Shown here: piece by piece, positions 16,130-23,453 of the stretch
Position numbering within the stretch: the first letter of the stretch is position 1
Layout of the letters: each line of letters opens with the position of its first letter
Assembly: GCF_026013415.1 (NCBI RefSeq)
Contig: NZ_JAPDOK010000011.1
Coordinates: 1 to 64,000 of the forward strand
Reading direction: 5' to 3'
DNA from: Sphingomonas caeni
Lineage (GTDB): Bacteria > Pseudomonadota > Alphaproteobacteria > Sphingomonadales > Sphingomonadaceae
Length of the DNA stretch: 64,000 nucleotides
Program-made: the position numbers and the translations under genes
Notes under the pieces: generated by a model
Told to the model about the DNA's origin: nothing
Seen by the model: only the letters and a program-made list of their open reading frames with translations
Databases searched by the model: none

Positions 16130-17931
16130 GCCTGTTGCGAGGCGATATGGAAAGCCCAGCGGCGCGCCCAGGGCGCCTTGGGATTGGCGACGAGCCCGGG
16201 GGCGCGGCTGCCCGCGATCATCGCCTCGACCCAGTTGCCGACGGGGGTGCCGAAGCCGGTCTTGGCGCGGTGGAGGATCGCGTCGGGGAGCGGCTTTTTC
16301 GGGGCGCGCGCGAGCGCCCCCTTGCCGGTGACCGCGCCCGGGCCGACCATCGCGGGGGCGATCGTCTCGAGAAGCTTGGCATCGACCAGCGGCACGCGGA
16401 CCTCGAGGCTGTGCGCCATGCTCGCCCAGTCGGTGTCCCGGAGCAGCTGGTTGCGCATGTACAGCGATGTTTCGAGCGTCGCGACCTTGCCGAAGGGCGT
16501 GGCGGGTTGCGGATCGAAGGCGCGCGCGGCGCCGAACTCGGCGCCGAGCCGATCGAGGCCGGTCTGGAGCACGTCGCGGTCGAGCAGGTCGGTCAGCTCC
16601 CAGGGCATGAACAGGCCGCGGCGGAGCAGATAGGCGCCGGTCCAGCTGCCGCCATATTCGAGCATCCCGGCGGCCTTGGGGTTGATCCCCAGCATCTCGG
16701 CGCCGAAGCCGCTGAGCACTTGCCTTGCGAGCGTGCCGATGGGGCGCGCGCGGGCGAATTTGGCGGTCCAGCTCGGCAGGTCGCGGAACGAGGGATAGCC
16801 GCCGAACAGCTCGTCGCCGCCGAGCCCCGAGACCGCGCCCTTGCAGCCGATCTCGGTCGCGGCCTTGCTGACGAACCAGCTATTGACCCCGTCGATGGAA
16901 GGCTGGTCCATCGCGTCGAGGATCTTCGGGAGGTCCGACTGGAACTCGGTTTCCGAGATCAGCCGGATATGGTGCGGCATCTCGTAATGGCGGGCGACCT
17001 CCGCCGCGAGGGTGGTTTCGTCGTCGTGGCGGCCGGCGAATTCCTCGAAGCCGAGCGTGACCGTCTGGACGTTGCTCGCCCCGGCATCGCGCATCAGCCC
17101 GAGCAAGGCGCCCGAATCGACGCCCGCCGAGAGGAAGCAGCCGATCGGGACGTCCGAGACGAGGTGGTGGGCGACGCTGTCGGCGAGCGCGGCGGCGATC
17201 TCCCCTTCGCTCAGCTTGTGTGGTTCGCGTTCGGCGGCGGCGTAGATCTCGGCGACCGAATGGTAGCGCTGGGGCTCGCCCGCGCCGGCCTCGGTGACCA
17301 GCATCGTACATCCCGCGGGAAGGGCGAACACGCCCTCGCGGATCGTCCAGGGCTCGGGGACACTGCCCCAGAGATAGAAGCCGGTGAGCGCGGCGGGCTC
17401 GATCCCTCCCTTGACCGCGCCGCCCGCCACCAGCGCCTTGACCTGGCTGGCGAAACGGAAGCTGCGGCCATCGTCATGAGTGTAGAGCGGCTTGATGCCG
17501 AGCGGGTCGCGGGCGAGGAAAAGCTCGCGCTTTTGCCGGTCCCAGATCGCGAACGCGAACATGCCGCGCAGGTCCCTGACCATCGCCGCGCCCTTGCGGG
17601 CATAGAGTTCGAGGATGACTTCGCTGTCCGACTGGGTGCGGAAGACGACGCCCTGGGCCTCGAGATCGGCGCGGAGCGCACGGTAATTGTAGATCTCGCC
17701 GTTGAAGACGAGCATCAGCCTGCCCGCGGCGCCCGCCATCGGCTGCAGCCCGCCGTCGGACAGGTCGATAAAGGCGAGGCGGCGGTGGCCCATCCCCATG
17801 CGGCCATCGTCCGAGACCCATTCGCCGGTGCCGTCGGGCCCGCGCGCGGCCATACGGTCGCGGGTGCGGATCAGTTCGCCGCGGTCGACCGCGCCGTCGC
17901 GCCAGGCGAAAATGCCGTTGATTCCGCACAT
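16090..17931 (-). CDS. asnB: asparagine synthase (glutamine-hydrolysing)-like amidotransferase
   Basis: 613 aa, normal for AsnB. It begins MCGINGIF, giving the N-terminal Cys nucleophile of class II glutaminases after Met removal; GPDGTGEW and LVFNGEIYNYRALR complete that domain. The synthetase half has CFLSAGVDSGALL (PP-loop) and SGLGGDELFGGYPSFRDLP. In polysaccharide loci such proteins often amidate a sugar carboxylate instead of making free asparagine. It is the first gene of the leftward operon that continues through wzm, wzt and the HisH/HisF/WbpG module; the promoter should lie within 17,932-18,000 or further upstream. Confidence 0.88.
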   Translation of the reverse strand: MCGINGIFAWRDGAVDRGELIRTRDRMAARGPDGTGEWVSDDGRMGMGHRRLAFIDLSDGGLQPMAGAAGRLMLVFNGEIYNYRALRADLEAQGVVFRTQSDSEVILELYARKGAAMVRDLRGMFAFAIWDRQKRELFLARDPLGIKPLYTHDDGRSFRFASQVKALVAGGAVKGGIEPAALTGFYLWGSVPEPWTIREGVFALPAGCTMLVTEAGAGEPQRYHSVAEIYAAAEREPHKLSEGEIAAALADSVAHHLVSDVPIGCFLSAGVDSGALLGLMRDAGASNVQTVTLGFEEFAGRHDDETTLAAEVARHYEMPHHIRLISETEFQSDLPKILDAMDQPSIDGVNSWFVSKAATEIGCKGAVSGLGGDELFGGYPSFRDLPSWTAKFARARPIGTLARQVLSGFGAEMLGINPKAAGMLEYGGSWTGAYLLRRGLFMPWELTDLLDRDVLQTGLDRLGAEFGAARAFDPQPATPFGKVATLETSLYMRNQLLRDTDWASMAHSLEVRVPLVDAKLLETIAPAMVGPGAVTGKGALARAPKKPLPDAILHRAKTGFGTPVGNWVEAMIAGSRAPGLVANPKAPWARRWAFHIASQQAWGGSAPAARAAA

Positions 17932-18000
17932 GGATTCGGATTCGCCCTGCCAGTCTTGGCTTTGCCTTAAGCGGGGCCCCCGTTTACCGCAACGGAAACG

Positions 18001-18180
18001 CTATGCGTTGGTCTCGGCGGCTTCGGGATGCGCTTCGTTATAGGCGGCTTCCATCTTGGCGGTGATCGAGAGTGCGTCCTTGGCGGCGCGAAGCCCCCCA
18101 GCGCGCACCGCGGCATCGAGCAACCCGGCGAGCGCCCGGAATTCGGCCTCGTCGAGCACCACGGTGATCTTCTCCGACAT
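18001..18180 (-). CDS. small protein of unknown function
   Basis: 59 aa from the ATG at 18,180, preceded by GAGAAGAAA. It is charged and helical (KITVVLDEAEFRALAGLLDA, AKDALSITAKMEAAYNEA) with no signal peptide. I do not recognise the family. It starts 13 bases after the stop of the appendage-like gene at 18,194-19,246, in the same direction, so the two probably form one unit. Small helical proteins beside tail-fibre-like genes are often chaperones or assembly helpers; this is conjecture. Confidence 0.6.
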   Translation of the reverse strand: MSEKITVVLDEAEFRALAGLLDAAVRAGGLRAAKDALSITAKMEAAYNEAHPEAAETNA

Positions 18181-18193
18181 TTTCTTCTCGTGT

Positions 18194-19246
18194 CTACGCG
18201 GCAACGCAGGGAACCTTATAAGCCGTGCCGGCGGCGTCATAGAGCGTCAGGGTCGAATCCGGGGTTATCGTCTCGCTAACCGCGATCTGATCGGTGGTCA
18301 GCTTGCCCTGCACCGTGCAGAAATCGCTGTCGTCGGCGAGGCGGCCCTGGATCGCGGTGCCGATGCCCTTGATCGCCGGGCGATCGGGCGCCGCAGCGCC
18401 GCCGATCGAAAAGAGATTGGGACCGGCACGGTAGATATAGGCATCGAGCGCCGAATTGCCCGTGCCGAAACCGATAAAGCCGTTATCGTTGCGGTCGAGC
18501 CCCTGGAACACGCGCGCCGTCAATTCGCCGGTCACGCGTGTCGATACTCCACGGAACACGCCCGTGGCGCCATAGGCGGAGAGGCTGCGCGCATAGAGGC
18601 CGCCCGATCCGTCGAAATAGGCGGTCGTGCTGAAGCTGCCATTGTTCCAAAGGCCGATCTGCAACGCGATCTGGGTAGATACATCAACCGCGACCTGGAC
18701 CACCGACTCGGCATAGACCGTCTGATTGTGGTTGTTGAACATGATCGGCACGCCCGACGAGCCCGACGCCTCATAGCCGACGAACTGGATGGGGGTGCCG
18801 TAGGTCTGGGTCTCGAACTCGTAGCGGCCGTTATTGGCGATGTGGACCATCGTGCCGTTGCTCTCGATCGAGAGGCGGTTGTTGCCCATGCCGCGCAATA
18901 CGGCAACGCTGTCCGGGTCGCTGCCGATATGATTGGCGTCTTCCCAATAATAGCGGAGCACATGCGCGCCCGCGCCCGTGTTGGTATCGATCTGCGAGGT
19001 GAGCCCCATCTCGCCCGAGGCGCCGGCAAGCGCCATGCCGCCGCGCGAGGTGCCCGCCGGGTTGCTGAGATAGGTCTCGCCGGTCTTGAGCACCGTATAG
19101 ACCGGCGCACCGTTGAGCAGGAATTCGAGGAATTTGGAATCGGCACGCGAGGCGGTATCGGTGATCGCGACCTCGATTCCGCCGAACACCGCCTCCGCGT
19201 CGTTCCACGGGTCGCCCACGATGTTCAAGATGTCGAAACCAGCCAT
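18194..19246 (-). CDS. tail-fibre/appendage-like protein, function unknown
   Basis: 350 aa with a good ribosome site (GAGGGTAGCTG) before the ATG. There is no signal peptide or membrane segment. Composition is rich in Gly, Ser, Thr and Asn with short beta-prone stretches (NGRYEFETQTYGTPIQFVGY, FYARS-like and SAYGATG segments). The C-terminus TPDSTLTLYDAAGTAYKVPC resembles ends of phage tail or baseplate structural proteins. No other phage genes flank it. It could be a domesticated tail-fibre protein or an orphan. Function is not assigned. Confidence 0.6.
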   Translation of the reverse strand: MAGFDILNIVGDPWNDAEAVFGGIEVAITDTASRADSKFLEFLLNGAPVYTVLKTGETYLSNPAGTSRGGMALAGASGEMGLTSQIDTNTGAGAHVLRYYWEDANHIGSDPDSVAVLRGMGNNRLSIESNGTMVHIANNGRYEFETQTYGTPIQFVGYEASGSSGVPIMFNNHNQTVYAESVVQVAVDVSTQIALQIGLWNNGSFSTTAYFDGSGGLYARSLSAYGATGVFRGVSTRVTGELTARVFQGLDRNDNGFIGFGTGNSALDAYIYRAGPNLFSIGGAAAPDRPAIKGIGTAIQGRLADDSDFCTVQGKLTTDQIAVSETITPDSTLTLYDAAGTAYKVPCVAA

Positions 19247-19316
19247 CAGCTACCCTCTTTACGTATAGTTACGTAGGCAAGGCGTATCCGGATGTCGATA
19301 ACGTTGGTGTAACAAA

Positions 19317-19348
19317 TTGTCGCAACTTTGTCGCAACACTGCCGCAAT
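19317..19348. promoter_or_regulatory. three 11-bp-spaced repeats in divergent promoter region
   Basis: TTGTCGCAAC occurs at 19317-19326 and 19328-19337, followed by CTGCCGCAAT at 19339-19348: three units at exactly 11-base spacing, about one helical turn. They lie between the divergent genes starting at 19,246 and 19,423. Spacing and location suggest co-operative binding by a regulator. Confidence 0.45.
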
Positions 19349-19366
19349 GCCGGGATTGGGTCCGAT

Positions 19367-19393
19367 TTGACATTGGCTGCGAGCCAATACAGG
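19367..19393 (+). promoter_or_regulatory. candidate promoter with overlapping palindrome
   Basis: TTGACA at 19367-19372 matches the -35 consensus. It is followed at once by the perfect palindrome TTGGCT-GCG-AGCCAA (19373-19387) and TACAGG (19388-19393) as a weak -10 at a short 15-base spacing. A palindrome filling the spacer is a common repressor-site arrangement. It would serve the gene at 19,423. Confidence 0.4.
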
Positions 19394-19422
19394 TTCGCCT
19401 GCAATCCGCACGGAGCACGCCC

Positions 19423-19821
19423 ATGAACCGCAGACAAGTCCTGTTCGGCGCTGGTGCCACGGCGCTTGCGTTCAGCGGTTTCGTGCCCTGGGCCAGCGCC
19501 GAAACCCTCGCCAATGCGCCGATTTCGACGAGCGTGACCTTCGAGGCGTTCACGATGGGAATTCGCGGGACCTATACGCTCAACGGCGTGGTGGCCGGGC
19601 TTGCCGGGATCATCCCGCCGCTTGTCCCGGGGGCCACCAGCGGCAGGGTTACGACCGCGGTGGCGCCCGCGGCGATTGTCCAGGAGCCAGCCGCGCCCGC
19701 GCCTGCCATTACCGCGCCGGTGCAGGCTCCGGCCCCTGTGCAGGCCGCCCCGGCGCGTCCGCCGATGATGTCGATCGTGCCGGTTCAGCGCGGATCGCGG
19801 GCGGCGCAGCCACTCGACTGA
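19423..19821 (+). CDS. Ala/Pro-rich exported protein, function unknown
   Basis: 132 aa. The N-terminus has a twin-arginine-like signal (NRRQVLFGAGATALAFSGFV) with likely cleavage after ASA near residue 26. A short unique region (FEAFTMGIRGTYTLNGVVAG) follows, then a long Ala/Pro/Val-rich tail (about residues 80-120). No known domain is recognisable. It could be a periplasmic or wall-associated protein. It lies 63 bases upstream of galU in the same direction, without evident coupling. The signal peptide makes it likely to be real, despite the low-complexity tail. Confidence 0.6.
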   Translation: MNRRQVLFGAGATALAFSGFVPWASAETLANAPISTSVTFEAFTMGIRGTYTLNGVVAGLAGIIPPLVPGATSGRVTTAVAPAAIVQEPAAPAPAITAPVQAPAPVQAAPARPPMMSIVPVQRGSRAAQPLD

Positions 19822-19884
19822 CATCTGCTTGTTGCGCCGCAGCACGCCGCGCCGTATCAGCGCGCCCCAGCGAGGGAGCAACAC

Positions 19885-20748
19885 ATGACGATCAAGCCGC
19901 TGCGCAAGGCCGTATTCCCGGTCGGGGGACTCGGAACGCGCTTTTTGCCCGCGACCAAGGCGATGCCCAAGGAGATGCTGCCGGTCGTCGACCGCCCGCT
20001 GATCCAGTACGCCGTCGACGAGGCGCTGGAGGCCGGGATCGAGCAGATGATCTTCGTCACCGGCCGCGGCAAGAGCGCGATCGAGGATCATTTCGACATC
20101 GCCTATGAGCTCGAGACGACGATGTCGTCGCGCGGCAAGTCGCTCGAGGTGCTCGATGCGACCCGGCTCAAGCCCGGTGCGGTCGCCTATGTCCGCCAGC
20201 AGGAGCCGATGGGGCTGGGCCATGCCGTATGGTGCGCGCGCGACATTGTCGGCGACGAGCCGTTCGCGGTGCTGCTCGCCGACGATTTCATGCTCGGGCG
20301 GCCGGGCTGCCTCAAGCAGATGGTCGATGCGTACAACAAGGTGGGCGGCAACCTGATCTGTGCCGAGATCGTGCCCGACGACCAGACGCACCGCTATGGC
20401 ATCATCACGCCGGGCGCCGCCGAAGGCGCGCTGACCGAGGTGAAGGGGCTGGTCGAGAAGCCCGCGCCGGGGACGGCGCCGTCGAACCTGTCGGTGATCG
20501 GCCGCTACATCCTCCAGCCCGAGGTGATGCGCGTGCTCGAGGGGCAGGAAAAGGGCGCGGGCGGCGAAATCCAGCTGACCGACGCGATGGCCAAGATGAT
20601 CGGCGGCCAGGCGTTCCACGGCGTGACCTTCAACGGCGTGCGCTACGATTGCGGCGACAAGGCCGGTTTCATCCAGGCGAACATCGCGGTGGCGCTGGAG
20701 CGCGAGGATATCGCGCCGGCGGTGCGGGCGTTCATCGGGAAGCTTTAG
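19885..20748 (+). CDS. galU: UTP--glucose-1-phosphate uridylyltransferase
   Basis: 287 aa, standard GalU length. The nucleotidyltransferase motif is VFPVGGLGTRFLPATKAMPK near residue 12; DRPLIQYAVDEALEAGI and the metal-site LLADDFMLG follow. It makes UDP-glucose from glucose-1-phosphate and UTP in the cytoplasm, the precursor for UDP-galactose, UDP-glucuronate and exopolysaccharide. Its position about 2 kb from the polysaccharide locus fits supply of donors. A GAGGGAGCAAC ribosome site precedes the ATG. Confidence 0.96.
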   Translation: MTIKPLRKAVFPVGGLGTRFLPATKAMPKEMLPVVDRPLIQYAVDEALEAGIEQMIFVTGRGKSAIEDHFDIAYELETTMSSRGKSLEVLDATRLKPGAVAYVRQQEPMGLGHAVWCARDIVGDEPFAVLLADDFMLGRPGCLKQMVDAYNKVGGNLICAEIVPDDQTHRYGIITPGAAEGALTEVKGLVEKPAPGTAPSNLSVIGRYILQPEVMRVLEGQEKGAGGEIQLTDAMAKMIGGQAFHGVTFNGVRYDCGDKAGFIQANIAVALEREDIAPAVRAFIGKL

Positions 20749-20769
20749 GGGCTCGCCGGGGAACGGAAG

Positions 20770-21090
20770 CTAGACCGTATCCAGCCGGTCGTCGCCGAGA
20801 TCGGCGAGGAGGCCGATCAGGCCGCCGGTTTCGACGCCTTCCGGAAGCTCCTCCGCGCTGAGCCCTGCGGCGGCGAGGCCGGTCTGGCAGGCGATCAGCG
20901 TGGCGCCGGTTTCGATCGCGGTGGCGATCAGCGGATCGGGGTTCGCGAGCAGCGGGACCGCTTCCTCATGGAAATAGACGCGGGTGCGGCCGCCCAGCGC
21001 GGCATTGGCGGCGGCGAGCGTGAGCGCGGCGCGGAGGCGCGCCGGGTCGCGGGTGGCGATCAGGAGCGTCAGGCCGCGCATGACGGGCAT
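20770..21090 (-). CDS. DsrE-like small protein
   Basis: 106 aa from the ATG at 21,090, chosen because AAGGA lies 6 bases upstream; an ATG at 21,081 is also possible. GLTLLIATRDPARLRAALTL begins a Rossmann-like alpha/beta fold, and IETGATLIACQTGLAAAG carries a single cysteine where DsrE/TusD-type proteins have theirs. Such proteins bind or relay sulfur, or are peroxiredoxin-like. It overlaps the 3' end of the MoeB-like gene by 22 bases. A role in sulfur transfer near a ThiF-family enzyme is plausible but unproven. Confidence 0.65.
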   Translation of the reverse strand: MPVMRGLTLLIATRDPARLRAALTLAAANAALGGRTRVYFHEEAVPLLANPDPLIATAIETGATLIACQTGLAAAGLSAEELPEGVETGGLIGLLADLGDDRLDTV

Positions 21091-21818
21091 CCGGGGTCCT
21101 TGGGAAGGCTGAGGGTGCGGAAGCGCAGGTTGAGGGCGTCGACCAGCAGCAGCTTGCCGGCGCTGTCCTCGCCGAAGGGGACGATCGCGCGGATCGCCTC
21201 GAGCGCGGCGAGGCTGCCCATCACGCCGGTGAGCGCGCCGAGCACGCCCTGCTCGGCGCAGCTCACGCCTTCGCGCTCGGGATCGTGGCCGACGAAGCAG
21301 CGATAGCAGGGCTTGTCCGCTTCCCAGCCGCGGAACACGCCGAGCTGGCCTTCGAATTCGGCGACGGCGGCGGAGACGAGAGGGATGCGGTGGCGCAGGC
21401 ACGCATCGGCGACGAGCAGGCGCGTGGCGAAATTATCCGTGCCGTCCACCACCACGTCGAAGTTGCGGACCTGGTCGGCGTTGGCGGTGTCGATACGCTC
21501 AATCGCGGCAGAGACGTCGACGTTGGGGTTCAGGGCAATGGCGCGCACCGACGCCACCAGCCCCTTGAAGTCTCCGATATCGTCGGTGGCGAACAGCGTC
21601 TGGCGCTGGAGATTCGAGAGATCGATCAGATCGTCATCAACGACAGTGATCCGCCCGACGCCGGCCGCGACGAGATACTGGATCGTGGGAGATCCGATCC
21701 CGCCCGCGCCGATCACCAGCACCCGCGCCGCCTTGAGCCGCACCTGCCCCGCGCCGCCGATCTCGCGCAGCACGATGTGGCGGGCATAGCGCTCCAGCTC
21801 TTCGTCGGAGAGGCTCAC
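21069..21818 (-). CDS. moeB: MoeB/ThiF-family sulfur-carrier adenylyltransferase
   Basis: 249 aa from the GTG at 21,818 (GTGA overlap), starting [20 protein letters not shown] as MoeB proteins do. VLVIGAGGIGSPTIQYLVAA is the ATP-binding loop; VVDGTDNFATR is conserved. CYRC (about residue 165) and CPSC at the C-terminus form the structural zinc site of MoeB. It activates the C-terminus of a ubiquitin-like sulfur carrier (MoaD or ThiS) as an acyl-adenylate. No moaD or thiS is in the window, so the partner is unknown. Confidence 0.85.
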   Translation of the reverse strand: MSLSDEELERYARHIVLREIGGAGQVRLKAARVLVIGAGGIGSPTIQYLVAAGVGRITVVDDDLIDLSNLQRQTLFATDDIGDFKGLVASVRAIALNPNVDVSAAIERIDTANADQVRNFDVVVDGTDNFATRLLVADACLRHRIPLVSAAVAEFEGQLGVFRGWEADKPCYRCFVGHDPEREGVSCAEQGVLGALTGVMGSLAALEAIRAIVPFGEDSAGKLLLVDALNLRFRTLSLPKDPGCPSCAA

Positions 21819-22207
21819 TTGCGCCAGCTGAAGGTGAGGCTGGTCTTGTACCATTGATCGGCCGCGGCGCTGCGCGGAAGGAGGTTGTTGCGCGCGAAGC
21901 CCGCGGCGAGCCCTGCGGCATATTGCTCGACGGTGGCGCACTGGATCGCGCGGGGGATCACGGTGCGCACGTCGCCCTCGCCGGTGACGAGCACCGCGAG
22001 TTCAACCGTCAGGCGCTGGGTCGGGCCGCGTGCGATGGGGAGCGGGCAGCGGCGCGCGCGGGCTTCGCGGGCGGCGAACTGGCTCATGCTCGTGGTGACG
22101 GCGGGCTGCGCGCGATAGGGCAGGGCGGGGAGCGCCGCCCAGTCGATGCTGCCCACCTGGAGCGTGAGGGGGGGCGCCGTCGCCAGCAGGAGGGCAATCG
22201 CGATCAT
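21815..22207 (-). CDS. exported TonB-C-terminal-like protein, function unknown
   Basis: 130 aa with an N-terminal signal peptide ([14 protein letters not shown]). The C-terminal two thirds ([20 protein letters not shown], then [20 protein letters not shown] and the terminal TFSWRK) resemble the TonB C-terminal fold, in which a beta hairpin ends in a V/TF-aromatic-basic motif. It lacks the membrane anchor plus Pro-rich linker of true TonB. Coupled to dut upstream and moeB downstream by 4-base overlaps; this placement gives no functional hint. Confidence 0.65.
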   Translation of the reverse strand: MIAIALLLATAPPLTLQVGSIDWAALPALPYRAQPAVTTSMSQFAAREARARRCPLPIARGPTQRLTVELAVLVTGEGDVRTVIPRAIQCATVEQYAAGLAAGFARNNLLPRSAAADQWYKTSLTFSWRK

Positions 22208-22653
22208 CTGCCCGTCGACCCGAAACCCCCGCTGCCGCGCGAGGTTTCGTCGAGCGTTTCGACCATGTCGAGCGTCGCGCGTTGGACCGGGGCGGGGACG
22301 AGTTGGGCGATGCGGTCGCCGCGGTTCACGACGAAGGGCGCCTCGCCGAGATTGGCGAGGATCACCTTCACCTCGCCGCGATAATCGCTGTCGATCGTGC
22401 CCGGCGTGTTGAGGCAGGTGACGCCATGCTTGAGCGCGAGGCCCGAGCGCGGGCGGACCTGGACCTCATAGCCTTCGGGGATCGCCATCGCATAGCCGGT
22501 CGCCACCGCATGGCGCGCGCCGGGGGCGAGGGTGACGGCCTCGGCGGCCACGACATCCATCCCTGCGGCGCCGTCGGTCGCATAGGCGGGGGGCGGCAGG
22601 CCCTCGCCATGCGGAAGCCGGAGGAGCGCGATACGGATGGGGGCGGGCGTCAT
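22204..22653 (-). CDS. dut: dUTP diphosphatase
   Basis: 149 aa trimeric dUTPase. Motifs in order: GAAGMDVVA (1), [11 protein letters not shown] (2), [18 protein letters not shown] (3), [10 protein letters not shown] (4) and the Gly-rich [10 protein letters not shown] (5). It hydrolyses dUTP to dUMP, keeping uracil out of DNA and feeding dTMP synthesis. dut lies close downstream of coaBC in many alphaproteobacteria; here a lipoprotein gene sits between them. It has 4-base overlaps with both neighbours. Confidence 0.95.
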   Translation of the reverse strand: MTPAPIRIALLRLPHGEGLPPPAYATDGAAGMDVVAAEAVTLAPGARHAVATGYAMAIPEGYEVQVRPRSGLALKHGVTCLNTPGTIDSDYRGEVKVILANLGEAPFVVNRGDRIAQLVPAPVQRATLDMVETLDETSRGSGGFGSTGR

Positions 22654-23453
22654 GATTTCTCCGGAAGGCCGGCGGCGAGCCGGGTGAGGGCGGACATCGT
22701 CTCGGGGTCGCCGAGCAGATCGTGCCCCTTGCCGGGGACGATGCGGTAATCCGTGCCGATGCCGCGCAAGGTGAGCGCCTCGACATAGGCGCGCGACAGG
22801 GCGACGGGGGTCACCGCATCATCGCCGCCGACCAGCACCGCGACGTGCAGATCGGTCGAGACCCCTCCTGCGAATTTGAGCGGATCGAGGCTGGCGACGG
22901 CAGCGGCCCAGGCCGGGTTTCCGGTCTTCGCCGCCATATGCTTGCGCCATTCGGGAAGCGCGCAGGGGCAGCCGACCAGCAGGATGCCATCGGCGAGATC
23001 GGGGTGGAGCCCGGCCAGGTCCGCGACCAGCGCCGCGCCGCCGCCGTCGCCGACCAGGATCAGGTTCGCGTGCGGGAAGCGGTGCTTGATCTCCTGGATC
23101 TGGCGGCCGAAGCGGATCAGCCGGTCGAGCGTGAAATTGTCGCCGGTGTCGGTGCCGCGCTCGCCGCTCGAGCGGTTGCCTTTCGCGTCGGCGCTGCCGG
23201 GGCGGAGCAGGGTCATCGCGAGTGCGTTCGGCACGGCGCGGATTACTGCATCGGCGAAGGCGGCCTCGTCGCTGCGGGTGCCGGGATCGCCATCGTCGTG
23301 GATGACCAGGATCAGCGTCGCGGGCGGCTCCTGCGTGATCCGGCCATGGGTTTCGGCATAGAGCGGCGGATCGTCATGGCCCGAGACATTGGGGCGCGGC
23401 GTCGCGGTGCAGGCGGCGAGCGCGAGCGCGAGGATGAGGGGCCTAAAGCGCAT
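22650..23453 (-). CDS. lipoprotein with alpha/beta-hydrolase-like fold
   Basis: 267 aa. The signal peptide ends in a lipobox (LALAACTA, Cys near residue 15), so the protein is probably membrane-anchored. The hydrolase-like core has [16 protein letters not shown], where Asp or Ser would be the nucleophile (G-D-G-G-G replaces G-x-S-x-G); [19 protein letters not shown] and GKGHDLLGD supply an acid and a histidine. Replacement of the serine means it may not be a standard serine esterase. It overlaps coaBC by 11 bases and dut by 4. Confidence 0.7.
   Translation of the reverse strand: MRFRPLILALALAACTATPRPNVSGHDDPPLYAETHGRITQEPPATLILVIHDDGDPGTRSDEAAFADAVIRAVPNALAMTLLRPGSADAKGNRSSGERGTDTGDNFTLDRLIRFGRQIQEIKHRFPHANLILVGDGGGAALVADLAGLHPDLADGILLVGCPCALPEWRKHMAAKTGNPAWAAAVASLDPLKFAGGVSTDLHVAVLVGGDDAVTPVALSRAYVEALTLRGIGTDYRIVPGKGHDLLGDPETMSALTRLAAGLPEKS

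Noticed and set aside
18001..19246. Prophage
   Set aside because: No integrase, terminase, capsid or lysis genes are nearby; only one tail-like protein.
19317..19348. CRISPR array
   Set aside because: Only three short 10-base units at 11-base spacing with no spacers; more like regulator sites.
19246..20619. 457-aa leftward frame opposite galU
   Set aside because: Antisense shadow of galU and the exported-protein gene; His/Arg-rich with no motif.
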